Assembly (NCBI GenBank): GCA_963786675.1
Contig: CAWAZY010000004.1
Coordinates: 434,001 to 498,000, forward strand
DNA length: 64,000 nucleotides
Direction of reading: 5' to 3'
From: JAGVSR01 sp963786675
Lineage (GTDB): Bacteria > Pseudomonadota > Alphaproteobacteria > Rhizobiales > Hyphomicrobiaceae
The translations under genes were made by a program, and so were the position numbers. The notes under the pieces were generated by a model. The model did not search any database. It worked only from the letters and a program-made list of their open reading frames with translations, and had not been told where the DNA came from. The stretch's first letter is position 1, and each line of letters opens with the position of its first letter. This document shows positions 26,595-35,354 of the stretch, piece after piece.

Positions 26595-27685
26595 GTGACC
26601 AGCCTCCACGGCCTGCTGCAGATGAGGCGCTCTACGGAAGCTATTTCGCCGAGCCCATGAAGCGTTGCCGAACCGGCTCGATGAGACTTCTCCAGACCCT
26701 TTGGTAGAAAGAGCACGGCGGCGATGAGCAGGAAGCCGTAGATCATCGGTCTCAATTCGTCGGCGCCGAGGCCGCGCAGAACAATCTCGTTCAGTACCGT
26801 CAGTGTGACGACACCCGCGATGGGGCCATAGAACGTCGCCGTTCCACCGACGATGGCCCAAACCAGCACATAGACCATTTGCTCGATGTCAAATCTGTTG
26901 GGGTTGATGGCCTGAACGTAGTGGGCATAAAGCGCACCGGAGAGGCCAGCGAAGCTCGATGCGATCACGAAGGCGAGCGTCCGGTAGCGAAAGGTATCGA
27001 CGCCCACCAATTCGGCGAGCTTGTCCTGCCAGTGTATCGCGTGAAATGTGAGCCCGAACCGCGATCTCTCGATGCGATAGAGAACGAACAGGCTGATCGC
27101 GACGACGATGCACGCAAAGTAGAAGTAGGTGGTGGCGTCGGCGAAATCGATCGTCAGGCCTCCAAGCTCTATGTTGGGAAAACCGGGGATGCGTTTCAGC
27201 CCGGTCGGTCCGCCAAATGGGTCCGTGAAGCGCTTCCAGATGAGGCGAATGATCTCGCCGGCCGCGAAAGAGCCAATCAAGAAATAGAAGCCCTTCATCC
27301 GGAAGAGGGGAAAGCTCAATGCGTAGGCGATCACGCCGGTGACGAGCATGGCCATGAACATGGATATGGGAACGGGAAGGCCGATGCGGCGCGCCAGAAG
27401 TGCGCTTGCGTAGGCGCCGATCCCCATCATGACGACATGCCCGAGCGACCATTCTCCGGTCAGTGTCATGAGCCGGTAGCTCGACACCAGCAAGACATTG
27501 AAGACCAGGAGGACTGCGATCTCCATCTGGGAATAGGACAGCAGATGCGGCAGCACCAGAAGGCCCGCAACGAGCAGTGCCCAAAGGAGCGTAGCAAGTC
27601 CCCGGAGGTTTGGTCGGGCAGGTCGCAGGGAGTGAGCCGCCTCTCGCATGTTCGCCAAGTCTCCCGTTGATCGTTGATCAGGCAC
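26591..27685 (-). CDS. livM: ABC transporter permease, LivM type
   Basis: 364 aa from a GTG at 27685 that overlaps the end of livH by 8 bp. Nine to ten hydrophobic segments are visible. The family block LTGEWSLGHVVMMGIGAYASALLA is at about residues 85-108 and a coupling region KLAELVGVDTFRYRTLAFVIASSFAGLSGALYA-like stretch at about 245-277. It forms the inner-membrane channel with LivH. It is the last gene of the minus-strand sbp-livH-livM unit and converges on livF. Confidence 0.9.
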   Translation of the reverse strand: MPDQRSTGDLANMREAAHSLRPARPNLRGLATLLWALLVAGLLVLPHLLSYSQMEIAVLLVFNVLLVSSYRLMTLTGEWSLGHVVMMGIGAYASALLARRIGLPVPISMFMAMLVTGVIAYALSFPLFRMKGFYFLIGSFAAGEIIRLIWKRFTDPFGGPTGLKRIPGFPNIELGGLTIDFADATTYFYFACIVVAISLFVLYRIERSRFGLTFHAIHWQDKLAELVGVDTFRYRTLAFVIASSFAGLSGALYAHYVQAINPNRFDIEQMVYVLVWAIVGGTATFYGPIAGVVTLTVLNEIVLRGLGADELRPMIYGFLLIAAVLFLPKGLEKSHRAGSATLHGLGEIASVERLICSRPWRLVT

Positions 27686-28544
27686 GTTCGACCGCGCCGA
27701 ACAATCCGGTTGGCCGCACGATCAGCACGGCGAACATGAGGAGCAATCCGACAATATTGGCGATCACGCCATCATAGAATGTTGTGACGAAGGTGTGCAC
27801 GAAGGCGTAGAGCACCGCTGCGATGACGGCTCCCTCCAAGCTGCCTATCCCTCCGACGATGATGATGATGAACGCCGTCACGATGATCGAGTGTCCAATG
27901 AAGGGTGTCGGATTGACGAGCGGTGCCGTCAACGCCCCAGCGACACCAGCAAGTGCCGCCCCGATGAACATCGCAATCCGCGCTGTCTGATTAAGGGAAA
28001 TGCCCTGGAGGGCCGCTGCATCGGCGTCCTGTGCGCAGGCTCTGAGCGCCCAGCCGAATTTCGTGTGCCTTAGAAACGCCCATAGCGCACCGAGCAGGAC
28101 AATGGCGGCGATCACCACGTACATGCGCTGCATGGGGAACATCACGCCCTCCATGATTTCGATCGTGTCGCGTGTCGGCGGCGGGACATGGCCCATGCGG
28201 CGGCCGAAGCCAAGCACAGCTATCGTCTGGAGGATGAGCAGAAAGCCGATCGAGGCGATCAGGCCTGCGAGCGGATTGTCGCGCAATGGCCGGAAAAGCG
28301 TGCGCTCCATTATGAGCCCGAGAAGCCCGACAAAGACGAGCCCGGCGGCGACGGCCGCGAAAAAGGGAAACTGCTGCTGCGCATACAGGAACACCACCGT
28401 GTAAGCGCCCATCATGTAGAGCTCGCCGTGGGCGAAGTTGATGACACCCATGACGCCAAAAATCAGCACCAGCCCGACAGCGATGAGCGCCATGTAGCTT
28501 GCTGCGTATGTCGCATTGAGCGCGGTCTGAACGAGTAGCTCCAT
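27678..28544 (-). CDS. livH: ABC transporter permease, LivH type
   Basis: 288 aa. Hydrophobic throughout, with the LivH signatures LIFGVMGVINFAHGELYMMGAY (about residues 27-48) and RACAQDADAAALQGI plus ALAGVAGALTAPLVNPTPFIG. The ATG at 28544 has GGGAG upstream; a TTG two codons earlier is possible. It is separated from the substrate-binding-protein gene by a strong hairpin at 28629-28675, a common way to keep more binding protein than permease. Confidence 0.9.
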   Translation of the reverse strand: MELLVQTALNATYAASYMALIAVGLVLIFGVMGVINFAHGELYMMGAYTVVFLYAQQQFPFFAAVAAGLVFVGLLGLIMERTLFRPLRDNPLAGLIASIGFLLILQTIAVLGFGRRMGHVPPPTRDTIEIMEGVMFPMQRMYVVIAAIVLLGALWAFLRHTKFGWALRACAQDADAAALQGISLNQTARIAMFIGAALAGVAGALTAPLVNPTPFIGHSIIVTAFIIIIVGGIGSLEGAVIAAVLYAFVHTFVTTFYDGVIANIVGLLLMFAVLIVRPTGLFGAVERA

Positions 28545-28628
28545 GCGCAATGCGCTCCCTCGGGACTCAGCGGTTTGGATCCACCATCATCCGGTTGGCC
28601 GGGCCGGTGATCGAATTTGCGGGCGAAG

Positions 28629-28675
28629 CGCTGCGGGCGGTGTGGCAGCCCGCCACCCCCCCCCCGCCCGCAGCG
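28629..28675 (-). other. Intercistronic stem-loop between the binding-protein gene and livH
   Basis: Perfect 12-bp arms CGCTGCGGGCGG (28629-28640) and CCGCCCGCAGCG (28664-28675) enclose a 23-nt loop that includes a run of ten C. It lies 12 bp after the binding-protein stop. Such structures usually stabilise the upstream mRNA or cause partial termination. Confidence 0.65.
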
Positions 28676-28686
28676 TTTCTCATTTC

Positions 28687-29991
28687 TCAACCGCGCTGGC
28701 TCCACATCTGGCCGAGAGCGGTCATGTGTTTGATCAAGAGATCCTTGTTCTTGCCCCACCACGCCGGGATGGAGCGGTATTCCTTGATCACCGCCTTGCC
28801 ATTCTCGATCACGACGACAGGCCAGTTGCCGACCAGCGCATTGTCGATGCCGAAGAGTTCCTTGCCCCACCACTCGGCGTCACCAAATGCATGCTTGCCC
28901 TTGCCGCCGTCCTTCATGGCCGTGAGGACAGCGTCGGGTTCGACGCTGCCGGCACGCTGCGCGGCATCGACCCACAGGTCCATGATGGAAGCGTACTCCC
29001 AGGACACTGCGCTCCACTCACCTTCGCCGAAGCGTTTCACGTATTGGGCGAAGAACTCACCGGGCTTGTCGAAGTTGACGCGGCTGTCGGTGAGTGCGGG
29101 GTCGTCGAAGTCGGGGAACTGGAAGATGAAGCCCTCCATGAACTCCTTGGACGTTTTCTCGATAATCTTGGGATAGAAGTCGGCGGTGCAGGATATGATC
29201 TGGCCCTTGAAGCCCTGCTGGAAGGCCTGCTCGCACAACGGATGTACGTAGTCTGCGTAACAGGTATCGAGGCAGATGATCGCCGGCTTTTTGGCGAGAA
29301 GCTTGGTCATGACGGGCGCAAAGTCCGTCGTCGCCGGATCGAAGAACAAGGGGGCGTCGACGACTTCGATCCCGGCCGCCTCGAATGCTGCGAGGTAAGT
29401 CGCCACCGAAGGCTTTCCGAGGCTGTCGTCCTGCGCACAGATCACGGCAGTCTTGAGGTCGGGCTTGTTGGCAGCCAACCAGTCGACGCCGGTGACATTG
29501 TAAATCGGGTGGACTTCGCAGGGGGCAACGAGGGTCTTGGTTTCGGGCGTCAGGTCGCTGGGCAGAAGCGTGGACACGAGCATGCCCTCGCGTGCCGCAA
29601 TTTCCTGGACGCCGGGCCACGGATCGCCGCCGAGCATCATGATGAACTTGACGCCGTCTTCCTTGATGAGCTTGGTCGCACCCGTGCGGGCCTTTCCGGC
29701 ATCGTATTCCTCGTCGTACGCGACGAATTCAATTTTGTAGGTGTCGTCGCCGATCTTCATGCCGCCCGTAGAGTTGAGGCGGTCGGCCCAGACGAGGCAG
29801 CCATCGAGGCCGGGTTTGCCCCAGGCGGCAACTTCGCCCGTCAGGGGAGCAAGAAAACCAATCTTGACCACCTTCTCACCGGCCATCACGAGGCTGGAGA
29901 AGGGGCCCGAACTCATCGTCAATGCCGCGCTTGTCGCAGCAGATGATTGGATGAATCGGCGGCGGCTGATTTTTCGCGATAGACTTGTCAT
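28687..29991 (-). CDS. ABC transporter substrate-binding protein (branched-chain type), Tat-exported
   Basis: 434 aa. The N-terminus has a twin-arginine signal, SRRRFIQSSAATSAALTM (residues 9-26). The mature part has the periplasmic-binding-protein type 1 fold (Peripla_BP_6): VKIGFLAPLTGEVAAWGKPG near residue 42 and VKFIMMLGGDPWPGVQEIA near 113. Ligand is not predictable; relatives bind short-chain amides, urea or amino acids. It heads the minus-strand operon with livH and livM. Use of Tat suggests folding before export. Confidence 0.88.
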   Translation of the reverse strand: MTSLSRKISRRRFIQSSAATSAALTMSSGPFSSLVMAGEKVVKIGFLAPLTGEVAAWGKPGLDGCLVWADRLNSTGGMKIGDDTYKIEFVAYDEEYDAGKARTGATKLIKEDGVKFIMMLGGDPWPGVQEIAAREGMLVSTLLPSDLTPETKTLVAPCEVHPIYNVTGVDWLAANKPDLKTAVICAQDDSLGKPSVATYLAAFEAAGIEVVDAPLFFDPATTDFAPVMTKLLAKKPAIICLDTCYADYVHPLCEQAFQQGFKGQIISCTADFYPKIIEKTSKEFMEGFIFQFPDFDDPALTDSRVNFDKPGEFFAQYVKRFGEGEWSAVSWEYASIMDLWVDAAQRAGSVEPDAVLTAMKDGGKGKHAFGDAEWWGKELFGIDNALVGNWPVVVIENGKAVIKEYRSIPAWWGKNKDLLIKHMTALGQMWSQRG

Positions 29992-30379
29992 GGTTTCTCG
30001 GTCCTCCGACTACTTGCCTCAAGGGCTACGATCGCTGACGACGTGATGGACATCACGGCGGTCTTCGGGAGAGAGGCCGGATCTTCTCCGGCCGGTCGAG
30101 ATGCTTGGAGCGACCGGCTTTCAGTCTCGCGAGCGTTTCGCGACACGCCAACCGCCACCGCAGACCAATCTGAACCAAAACAAACCGGAGCGGCGGATTG
30201 GAATAGTCCACAAAAACCCCCTTGAAATCAAGTGGTGCAATTGGTTGTTTGTGTGCAACGGGATTCAATGGGTTTTGGCGAACGGCAATCGTTCGGCTTT
30301 TTGGACATGAGCATGTCGCACTCGGTGCAATTCAATCGCGCGATGCCGCCGAACGAATGAAAGGCCGACGGAGCCGGGC
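29992..30379. promoter_or_regulatory. Divergent promoter region, binding-protein gene / TPR gene
   Basis: 388 bp with no credible gene. It contains the perfect palindrome CGTGATG-GA-CATCACG at 30042-30057 (51 bp before the binding-protein start codon) and two copies of GGTGCAATT (30233-30241 and 30324-30332) nearer the TPR gene. No clear -35/-10 pair was found. Confidence 0.5.
30042..30057. promoter_or_regulatory. 16-bp palindrome upstream of the binding-protein gene
   Basis: CGTGATG and CATCACG are perfect inverted arms around a 2-bp centre. The position suits a repressor or activator site for the minus-strand ABC operon. Confidence 0.4.
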
Positions 30380-31108
30380 ATGGCAGGTGCGCAATGGGAA
30401 TGGGAGGCGCTGTCGGTAGCGGCCATCGAGGCCTGTTCGGCGGGCGATCTGAAGGCAGCCGTACATTTGTGGCAACGCAGCGGTGAGGTGGCGTCAGGTT
30501 TTCCCGATGGCGATCCTCGTTGTGCTGCAGCAGCGAACAATGTCGGGATCGCACACCTCATTGGGGAAGATTTGCACCGCGCAGCTTCGGCGTTGCAGCA
30601 GTCTGCTGTCTGTTGGGAGGCATCGCGATCCTGGATCGAGAGCATGGCCATACCCGTCGCCGCGCGCAGTTCTCTCTTTCATTTGCGCATGGAACAGCGC
30701 CACCGCGCAGGCTATGAGACGTTCAAGCGTCACACCATGAGCAAGCTCCTCGACGGCGCTGCAGCGATCACGATGTTCAATACGGCATTGGTGAGTTACA
30801 TGCGCGACGAGGATGATGCGGCCGACGCGTTGCTGGCTCAGTCGATTGATAAGCGCCGCGCATCAAGCGGACCATTCGAACCTGTGCTTGGCACAATACT
30901 CGCGCTTCAGGCGGGCCGGCACGAGGCCTGCGGCCGCCTTGAGGAAGCCGAGGTGGTTTCAAAAGAAGCCCGGCGCATCGCTCAATCTCCGACGCGCGAT
31001 GGTCTGGCGCTTTGGCGTGCCGAGCGCCCCCGGCAGATCAGCGACATGCGCGCAGCGCTTGCGGCTGGATATTTGACTGCCATCGGCGATCCAAATTTGT
31101 GTCTTTAG
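30380..31108 (+). CDS. TPR-like helical-repeat protein of unknown function
   Basis: 242 aa. No signal or membrane segment. The sequence is a succession of amphipathic helices with TPR-like spacing, e.g. ALSVAAIEACSAGDLKAAVHLW (residues 10-31), AAANNVGIAHLIGEDLHRAASAL (about 51-73), AITMFNTALVSYMRDEDDAADALL and LQAGRHEACGRLEEAEVVSKEA. A GGAG 6 nt upstream supports the start. I do not recognise a named gene. It lies upstream of the FAD-oxidoreductase/GS module and may be a partner or regulator of it. Confidence 0.65.
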   Translation: MAGAQWEWEALSVAAIEACSAGDLKAAVHLWQRSGEVASGFPDGDPRCAAAANNVGIAHLIGEDLHRAASALQQSAVCWEASRSWIESMAIPVAARSSLFHLRMEQRHRAGYETFKRHTMSKLLDGAAAITMFNTALVSYMRDEDDAADALLAQSIDKRRASSGPFEPVLGTILALQAGRHEACGRLEEAEVVSKEARRIAQSPTRDGLALWRAERPRQISDMRAALAAGYLTAIGDPNLCL

Positions 31109-31299
31109 AATCAGGACTTCGGCGGACCGGGGACGGCCTGCATTCGTGCGCGGGGCAGCGCGCTGCCATGTACCAATAGTAGGCCAATTAAAATATTTGG
31201 CACACCCGATTACGTATGCTAGGCTTGAAAACTGTGCGCAGGGACCGGTCGCCGGCCATGTGGGCGAGCATTTGGTATGAAATGGTGTAGGGGGCCCCG

Positions 31300-32646
31300 A
31301 TGCCGCTGCCGGAAGGCGTGAAGTACCTCGTCATCGGTGCAGGAATTCATGGGCTGAGCACAGCCTACCATCTGGCCAGGGAACTGGCCGCTAAGGGCCG
31401 TGGCTCAGGCTCAGACATTCTCGTAATCGACAAGAAGAATATCGGCGCGGGTGCCTCGGGCATCGCGTGCGGCGTCGTGCGCAACAACTATTATCAACCC
31501 GCCATGCGCGAACTGATGGCTCACAGTGTCTCGGTCTGGGAGCGCCATGCGGATGTGTTGAGCTACCATCCCGTCGGCTACATGCAGATCAGCCCGGAGT
31601 GTATGCACGAACAGGTCGGCTCCATCTATGAGCAGGAGAAGGCGATTGGTTATCCCTCGGTTTTCATCGAGGGTGCCAAGAACTGCGATCGCTACATGAA
31701 GGACATGTTCGTCGACTGGCGGGCGCAGAACATCACCTCCATTCTTCATGAGAAGAAGGGCGGGTACGCCAACAATATGCGTTCGATCGAAGGGCTGGCC
31801 AAGCTCGCCCGCGATGAAGGCGTTCGCATAGAAACAGGTGTGAAGGTCACGGGGTTTGAGCGTGCCAATGGTGCATCGGGCGCGGTAAAGGCCGTGCTCA
31901 CCGATAAGGGCCGCATCGCGTGCGAGGAGATCGTCGTCGGCGCCGGTCCCTGGGTCAAGCAGATCTGGGACATGTTGGAGCTGCCCGAGAGCATCACGAT
32001 CAAGGGGCGTGACGGCAAGCTCTACGACGGCCGTCAAATGTGGACATTCTGGTCGTTGCAGGAAGGCACGCTCGGTGTAAATCCCGAGATGCAGAAGACG
32101 AATGACGGGAAGATGCCACCCGTCATTCACGTCGACACCGATGCGCCACTCTATTCCGACGTCGATGGCTCGCTCATTACCGACAAGCTTTGGGGCATCT
32201 ACTACAAGCCCGACTTCTACTTCGGCGGTGTGCAAGGCGGGGCGATGCCCTTCAAAATCGAGACCGCGCCCGACCAGGTGGCCGTCGATCCATATGGTCC
32301 TGAAAGTCCCGATTTCATCGTGGGCGAGGATTTCAAGCGCATGTGGGTCTCGGCTCTGGCCCACTGCCAGTCGCGCTTCTCCGGTCAGATGAGTGTCTAT
32401 CGCGATGAGCCATCGGGCGGGATTGGCTGCTTCACACCCGACAACTTCCCGATATTCGATCGCTTCTGTGAGAACGTCTACATCATCGCCGACAGCAATC
32501 ACGGCTACAAGATGCTGGGCGTGGGCGAACTCGTGGCGCGTGAACTGACCGGCAGTGCGAGCAAGCTGCTCGAGCCATTCCGCTTTGCGCGCTACGCCAA
32601 GGGTGATCTGCATCCCGTGTCCAACAGCCCCTATCCATGGAGTTGA
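31300..32646 (+). CDS. FAD-dependent amine oxidoreductase (DAO fold, SoxB-like)
   Basis: 448 aa. The FAD-binding motif YLVIGAGIHGLSTAYHLA is at residues 8-25, GAGASGIACGVVRNNYYQPA (about 49-68) matches the flavin-contact loop of sarcosine-oxidase beta subunits, and a C-terminal FCENVYIIADSNHGYKMLGVG closes the flavin site. It differs from SoxB in the window by insertions around residues 230-330. It probably oxidises an N-alkyl amino acid. It is the first gene of the plus-strand run that continues with a type III glutamine synthetase, 140 bp downstream, so its product may act on a glutamyl-amine derivative. Confidence 0.82.
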   Translation: MPLPEGVKYLVIGAGIHGLSTAYHLARELAAKGRGSGSDILVIDKKNIGAGASGIACGVVRNNYYQPAMRELMAHSVSVWERHADVLSYHPVGYMQISPECMHEQVGSIYEQEKAIGYPSVFIEGAKNCDRYMKDMFVDWRAQNITSILHEKKGGYANNMRSIEGLAKLARDEGVRIETGVKVTGFERANGASGAVKAVLTDKGRIACEEIVVGAGPWVKQIWDMLELPESITIKGRDGKLYDGRQMWTFWSLQEGTLGVNPEMQKTNDGKMPPVIHVDTDAPLYSDVDGSLITDKLWGIYYKPDFYFGGVQGGAMPFKIETAPDQVAVDPYGPESPDFIVGEDFKRMWVSALAHCQSRFSGQMSVYRDEPSGGIGCFTPDNFPIFDRFCENVYIIADSNHGYKMLGVGELVARELTGSASKLLEPFRFARYAKGDLHPVSNSPYPWS

Positions 32647-32786
32647 GGGCTAACTGATGGCCATGCCAGACGGACAACGCTGCGTACGCTTAATGTCGTC
32701 AGACAACTGAATTGAGAGACGGCGGCAAAGAACCAAAAAATAGCAAGCTCACGCAGGGGCAAGGAAAAAAGAGGAGGAACGACCCG

Positions 32787-34265
32787 ATGCAGCAGACGAC
32801 GGATCTCGAGAAACATGTGAATGCTCCGGGTCGATCAGATTTGGTGCGTCAGGTCCGCGAGCAGATTAACAAGCTCGGCGTCACCTACATCTACTATCAG
32901 TTCATCTCCGTCACGGGCCGCATCATCGGCAAGGGCATCCCCGCCGACCACTGGGAGCGCACCGCGGAAAAGGGCTTCCAACTCGTCTACGGTTCCACCG
33001 CCAACCTCTTCACCGATCGTCACGGCCAGTACATCGGTTACGGACCGGAGGCCTCTGAGCTGGTCGGCATCCCCGATCCCGAGACGTTCGTCCAGTTGCC
33101 TTGGGAGAAGCGCGTTGCCCGCGTGTTCTGCACCTGCTTCCGCAACCGCGAGGAGGACGAGAATCCCGGCGGGCATCTCTCATCGGACTGCCGCGGCAAT
33201 CTTCGCATTCATCACGAGCAGTTCGCCCAGGAGCATGGCATGCGCATGCGCGCGGGGTTCGAACCTGAGATGATGTGGCTCAAGAAGGGTCCGGATGGAC
33301 GCCCCGATGGCGGCTTCTCGAAGCCCTATTGCTATCACATCGACCAGTTCGAGAGCCTGAGGCCGGTCTCCCTGCGCGTCATCGAGTATGCGCGCGCAAT
33401 GGGGCTCGACATGATTCAGGGCGATCACGAGGACGCTCCAGGTCAGCTCGAACTGAACTTTACCTACGACGACATCCTGCGCAGTGCCGACCGGCTGGCA
33501 ACCTACCGTCAGATCTGCGGACAGGTGGCGCGCGAGTTCGATCTCATCGCCTGCTTCATGACCAAGCCTTTCATGGGTGTCTCGGCGAACGGCTGCCACG
33601 CCAACGTTTCGCTGTGGAGCGGCGGCACAGAGAGCGTCAATCGGCTCGGCCAAACCGAGTTGCCCGGCTTGAGCAACAGCTTCATGTACTCGGGCGGCGG
33701 CACCAACCATTTCATGCCCAATTCCGCGCATCACCACAAAAAACCGGGTCCCGTCGGTCTCCACTGCATCGGCGGCGTGATCGAGCACTTGCCGGCGCTG
33801 ACCGCCATCGGCTGCTCGACGGTCAATTCCTATCGCCGTCTGTGGGATCAGGGTTTCTGGGCGCCTGTCTATGCCGACTGGGGCTACCAGAACCGGACGT
33901 GCGGTCTGCGTGTCTCCGCACCCGGACGCTTCGAATACCGGGCCGTGGACAGCATGGTAAACCCCTACATCCTTTCGTCGGCCCTGTTGATGTCCTTCGA
34001 CGACGGTCTCACGCGGAAGCTCGATCCCGGCGAGCCGGAGAGCCGCAACATCTACCAGGCAATGAAAGAGGGCAAAAACGTCAAGAAGTTGCCGCTCACG
34101 CTCGGTGAGGCGCTCGAACGGCTTGATGGCGACGAAGTCGTCAAGAGAGCCTTGCCGGATGAAATGTATCGCGTCTACACCCATTACAAGGGTGACGAGT
34201 GGGCACGCTTCAACGCTCAGGTCACCGAATGGGATGTCGATCGCTACCTCGATTGCCTGCCGTGA
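32787..34265 (+). CDS. Type III glutamine synthetase / gamma-glutamylamide synthetase homologue (divergent)
   Basis: 492 aa. GS catalytic elements are visible: AGFEPEMMW (metal ligands, about residue 155), GDHEDAPGQLELNF (about 212), SANGCHANVSLW (about 270) and NRTCGLRVSAPGRFEYRAVD (about 372, with the ATP/glutamate arginines). It is longer than the GmaS-like protein at 50.1 kb and differs clearly from it, including LGVTYIYYQFISVTGRI in place of GIRYFMISFTDLFG. It may ligate an amine other than methylamine to glutamate. GAGGAGG lies 10 nt before the ATG. It sits between an FAD oxidoreductase and glutamate-synthase-like genes. Confidence 0.83.
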   Translation: MQQTTDLEKHVNAPGRSDLVRQVREQINKLGVTYIYYQFISVTGRIIGKGIPADHWERTAEKGFQLVYGSTANLFTDRHGQYIGYGPEASELVGIPDPETFVQLPWEKRVARVFCTCFRNREEDENPGGHLSSDCRGNLRIHHEQFAQEHGMRMRAGFEPEMMWLKKGPDGRPDGGFSKPYCYHIDQFESLRPVSLRVIEYARAMGLDMIQGDHEDAPGQLELNFTYDDILRSADRLATYRQICGQVAREFDLIACFMTKPFMGVSANGCHANVSLWSGGTESVNRLGQTELPGLSNSFMYSGGGTNHFMPNSAHHHKKPGPVGLHCIGGVIEHLPALTAIGCSTVNSYRRLWDQGFWAPVYADWGYQNRTCGLRVSAPGRFEYRAVDSMVNPYILSSALLMSFDDGLTRKLDPGEPESRNIYQAMKEGKNVKKLPLTLGEALERLDGDEVVKRALPDEMYRVYTHYKGDEWARFNAQVTEWDVDRYLDCLP

Positions 34266-34415
34266 TGTGCCCGCGGCATGGTCCCTGGCCATGCCGCAGA
34301 CACTGAACTGAGCAGCTATGCCGACCGTATCGATGCCGCGTTTGGTTCGCCACTGGAGCGGATCGGGCGAGGGCATCGGCGAGCGGACCAACTGAAAACG
34401 ACGGAGACGAATATC

Positions 34416-35354
34416 ATGTGTGGAATTGCGGGCTTGATCCATCGCGGCCGCAAGAGCGACATCGGCGAGGAGATGACCAAGATGCTTCAGGCGCTGAAGC
34501 ATCGCGGACCGAACTCGACCGGTTATGCGCTTTACGGTCCCGCCGCAGGCGAGGGTCAGTATATAATGCGCTTCAAGGTGGCCGAGCAGGAGGAACTTCG
34601 CCACGGCTACAAGATCCGGGAACTCGTCAAGGAGCGCCGGGCCGAGGTCAATCACCGGATCAAGGAACTCGGCGCCAAAATCAAGGACGAGGTGGAGGCA
34701 ACGGCCTACGCCTTCAAGTATGTCCTCAATTACAAAGGCGACTTGAAGAAGCTGGTCGATTATCTGGAGGATATCGAGTCCGTCGAACTGCTGTCCATCG
34801 GACACAGCCTGGAGCTGGTCAAGGACCTGGGCGATGCCGAGACGGTCGCCAAGCAGTACAAGCTCGAGGGCTTCAACGGCACGCATGCGCTTGGTCATAC
34901 GCGCATGGCGACGGAATCGGACGTCGACATCCGCTCTGCCCATCCCTATTGGGCCTATCCGTTCAGCGACGTTTCCGTCGTACACAACGGACAGCTCACC
35001 AACTACTGGAACAACCGCCGTGAATTGGAGCGGCGCGGCCGCCGCTTCATGTCGAACTGCGACAGCGAGCTGATCGCGGTCTATCTCGCCGAGCGCATGG
35101 ATCAGGGCGACAGCCTGGAAGACGCCATGCGCCGCTCGATCGAGGAACTGGACGGTGTGTTCACCTATCTGGTGGCGACCGCCGACAGCCTCGGCATGGC
35201 CAAGGACACCATGGCTGCCAAGCCGATGGTCCTCTACGAAGGCGAGAATTTCATTGCTCTGGCCAGCGAGGAAGTGGCCATCCGCTCGATCTTCCCGAAT
35301 GAAATCGACACGTTCGACCCCTACGAAGGAGAGGTGCGCGTATGGCAGAACTGA
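34416..35354 (+). CDS. Glutamine-amidotransferase class II subunit, MgsA/GlxB-like (module 1)
   Basis: 312 aa. An Ntn-hydrolase glutaminase domain: the nucleophile is Cys2 in MCGIAGL, with HRGPNSTGYALYG (about residue 29), HTRMATESDVDIRSAHPY (about 159) and VVHNGQLTNYWN (about 189). Homologous to the amidotransferase domain of glutamate synthase and to MgsA of N-methylglutamate synthase. A charged helical insertion at about residues 55-125 (KERRAEVNHRIKELGAKIK and neighbours) is larger than in the second copy at 47.1 kb. It overlaps the next gene by 13 bp, so the two are coupled. Confidence 0.88.
   Translation: MCGIAGLIHRGRKSDIGEEMTKMLQALKHRGPNSTGYALYGPAAGEGQYIMRFKVAEQEELRHGYKIRELVKERRAEVNHRIKELGAKIKDEVEATAYAFKYVLNYKGDLKKLVDYLEDIESVELLSIGHSLELVKDLGDAETVAKQYKLEGFNGTHALGHTRMATESDVDIRSAHPYWAYPFSDVSVVHNGQLTNYWNNRRELERRGRRFMSNCDSELIAVYLAERMDQGDSLEDAMRRSIEELDGVFTYLVATADSLGMAKDTMAAKPMVLYEGENFIALASEEVAIRSIFPNEIDTFDPYEGEVRVWQN

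Noticed and set aside
31198..31214. Sigma-54 promoter (TGGCAC at 31198)
   Set aside because: The -12 GC is absent at the required spacing (ATTAC instead of TTGC).
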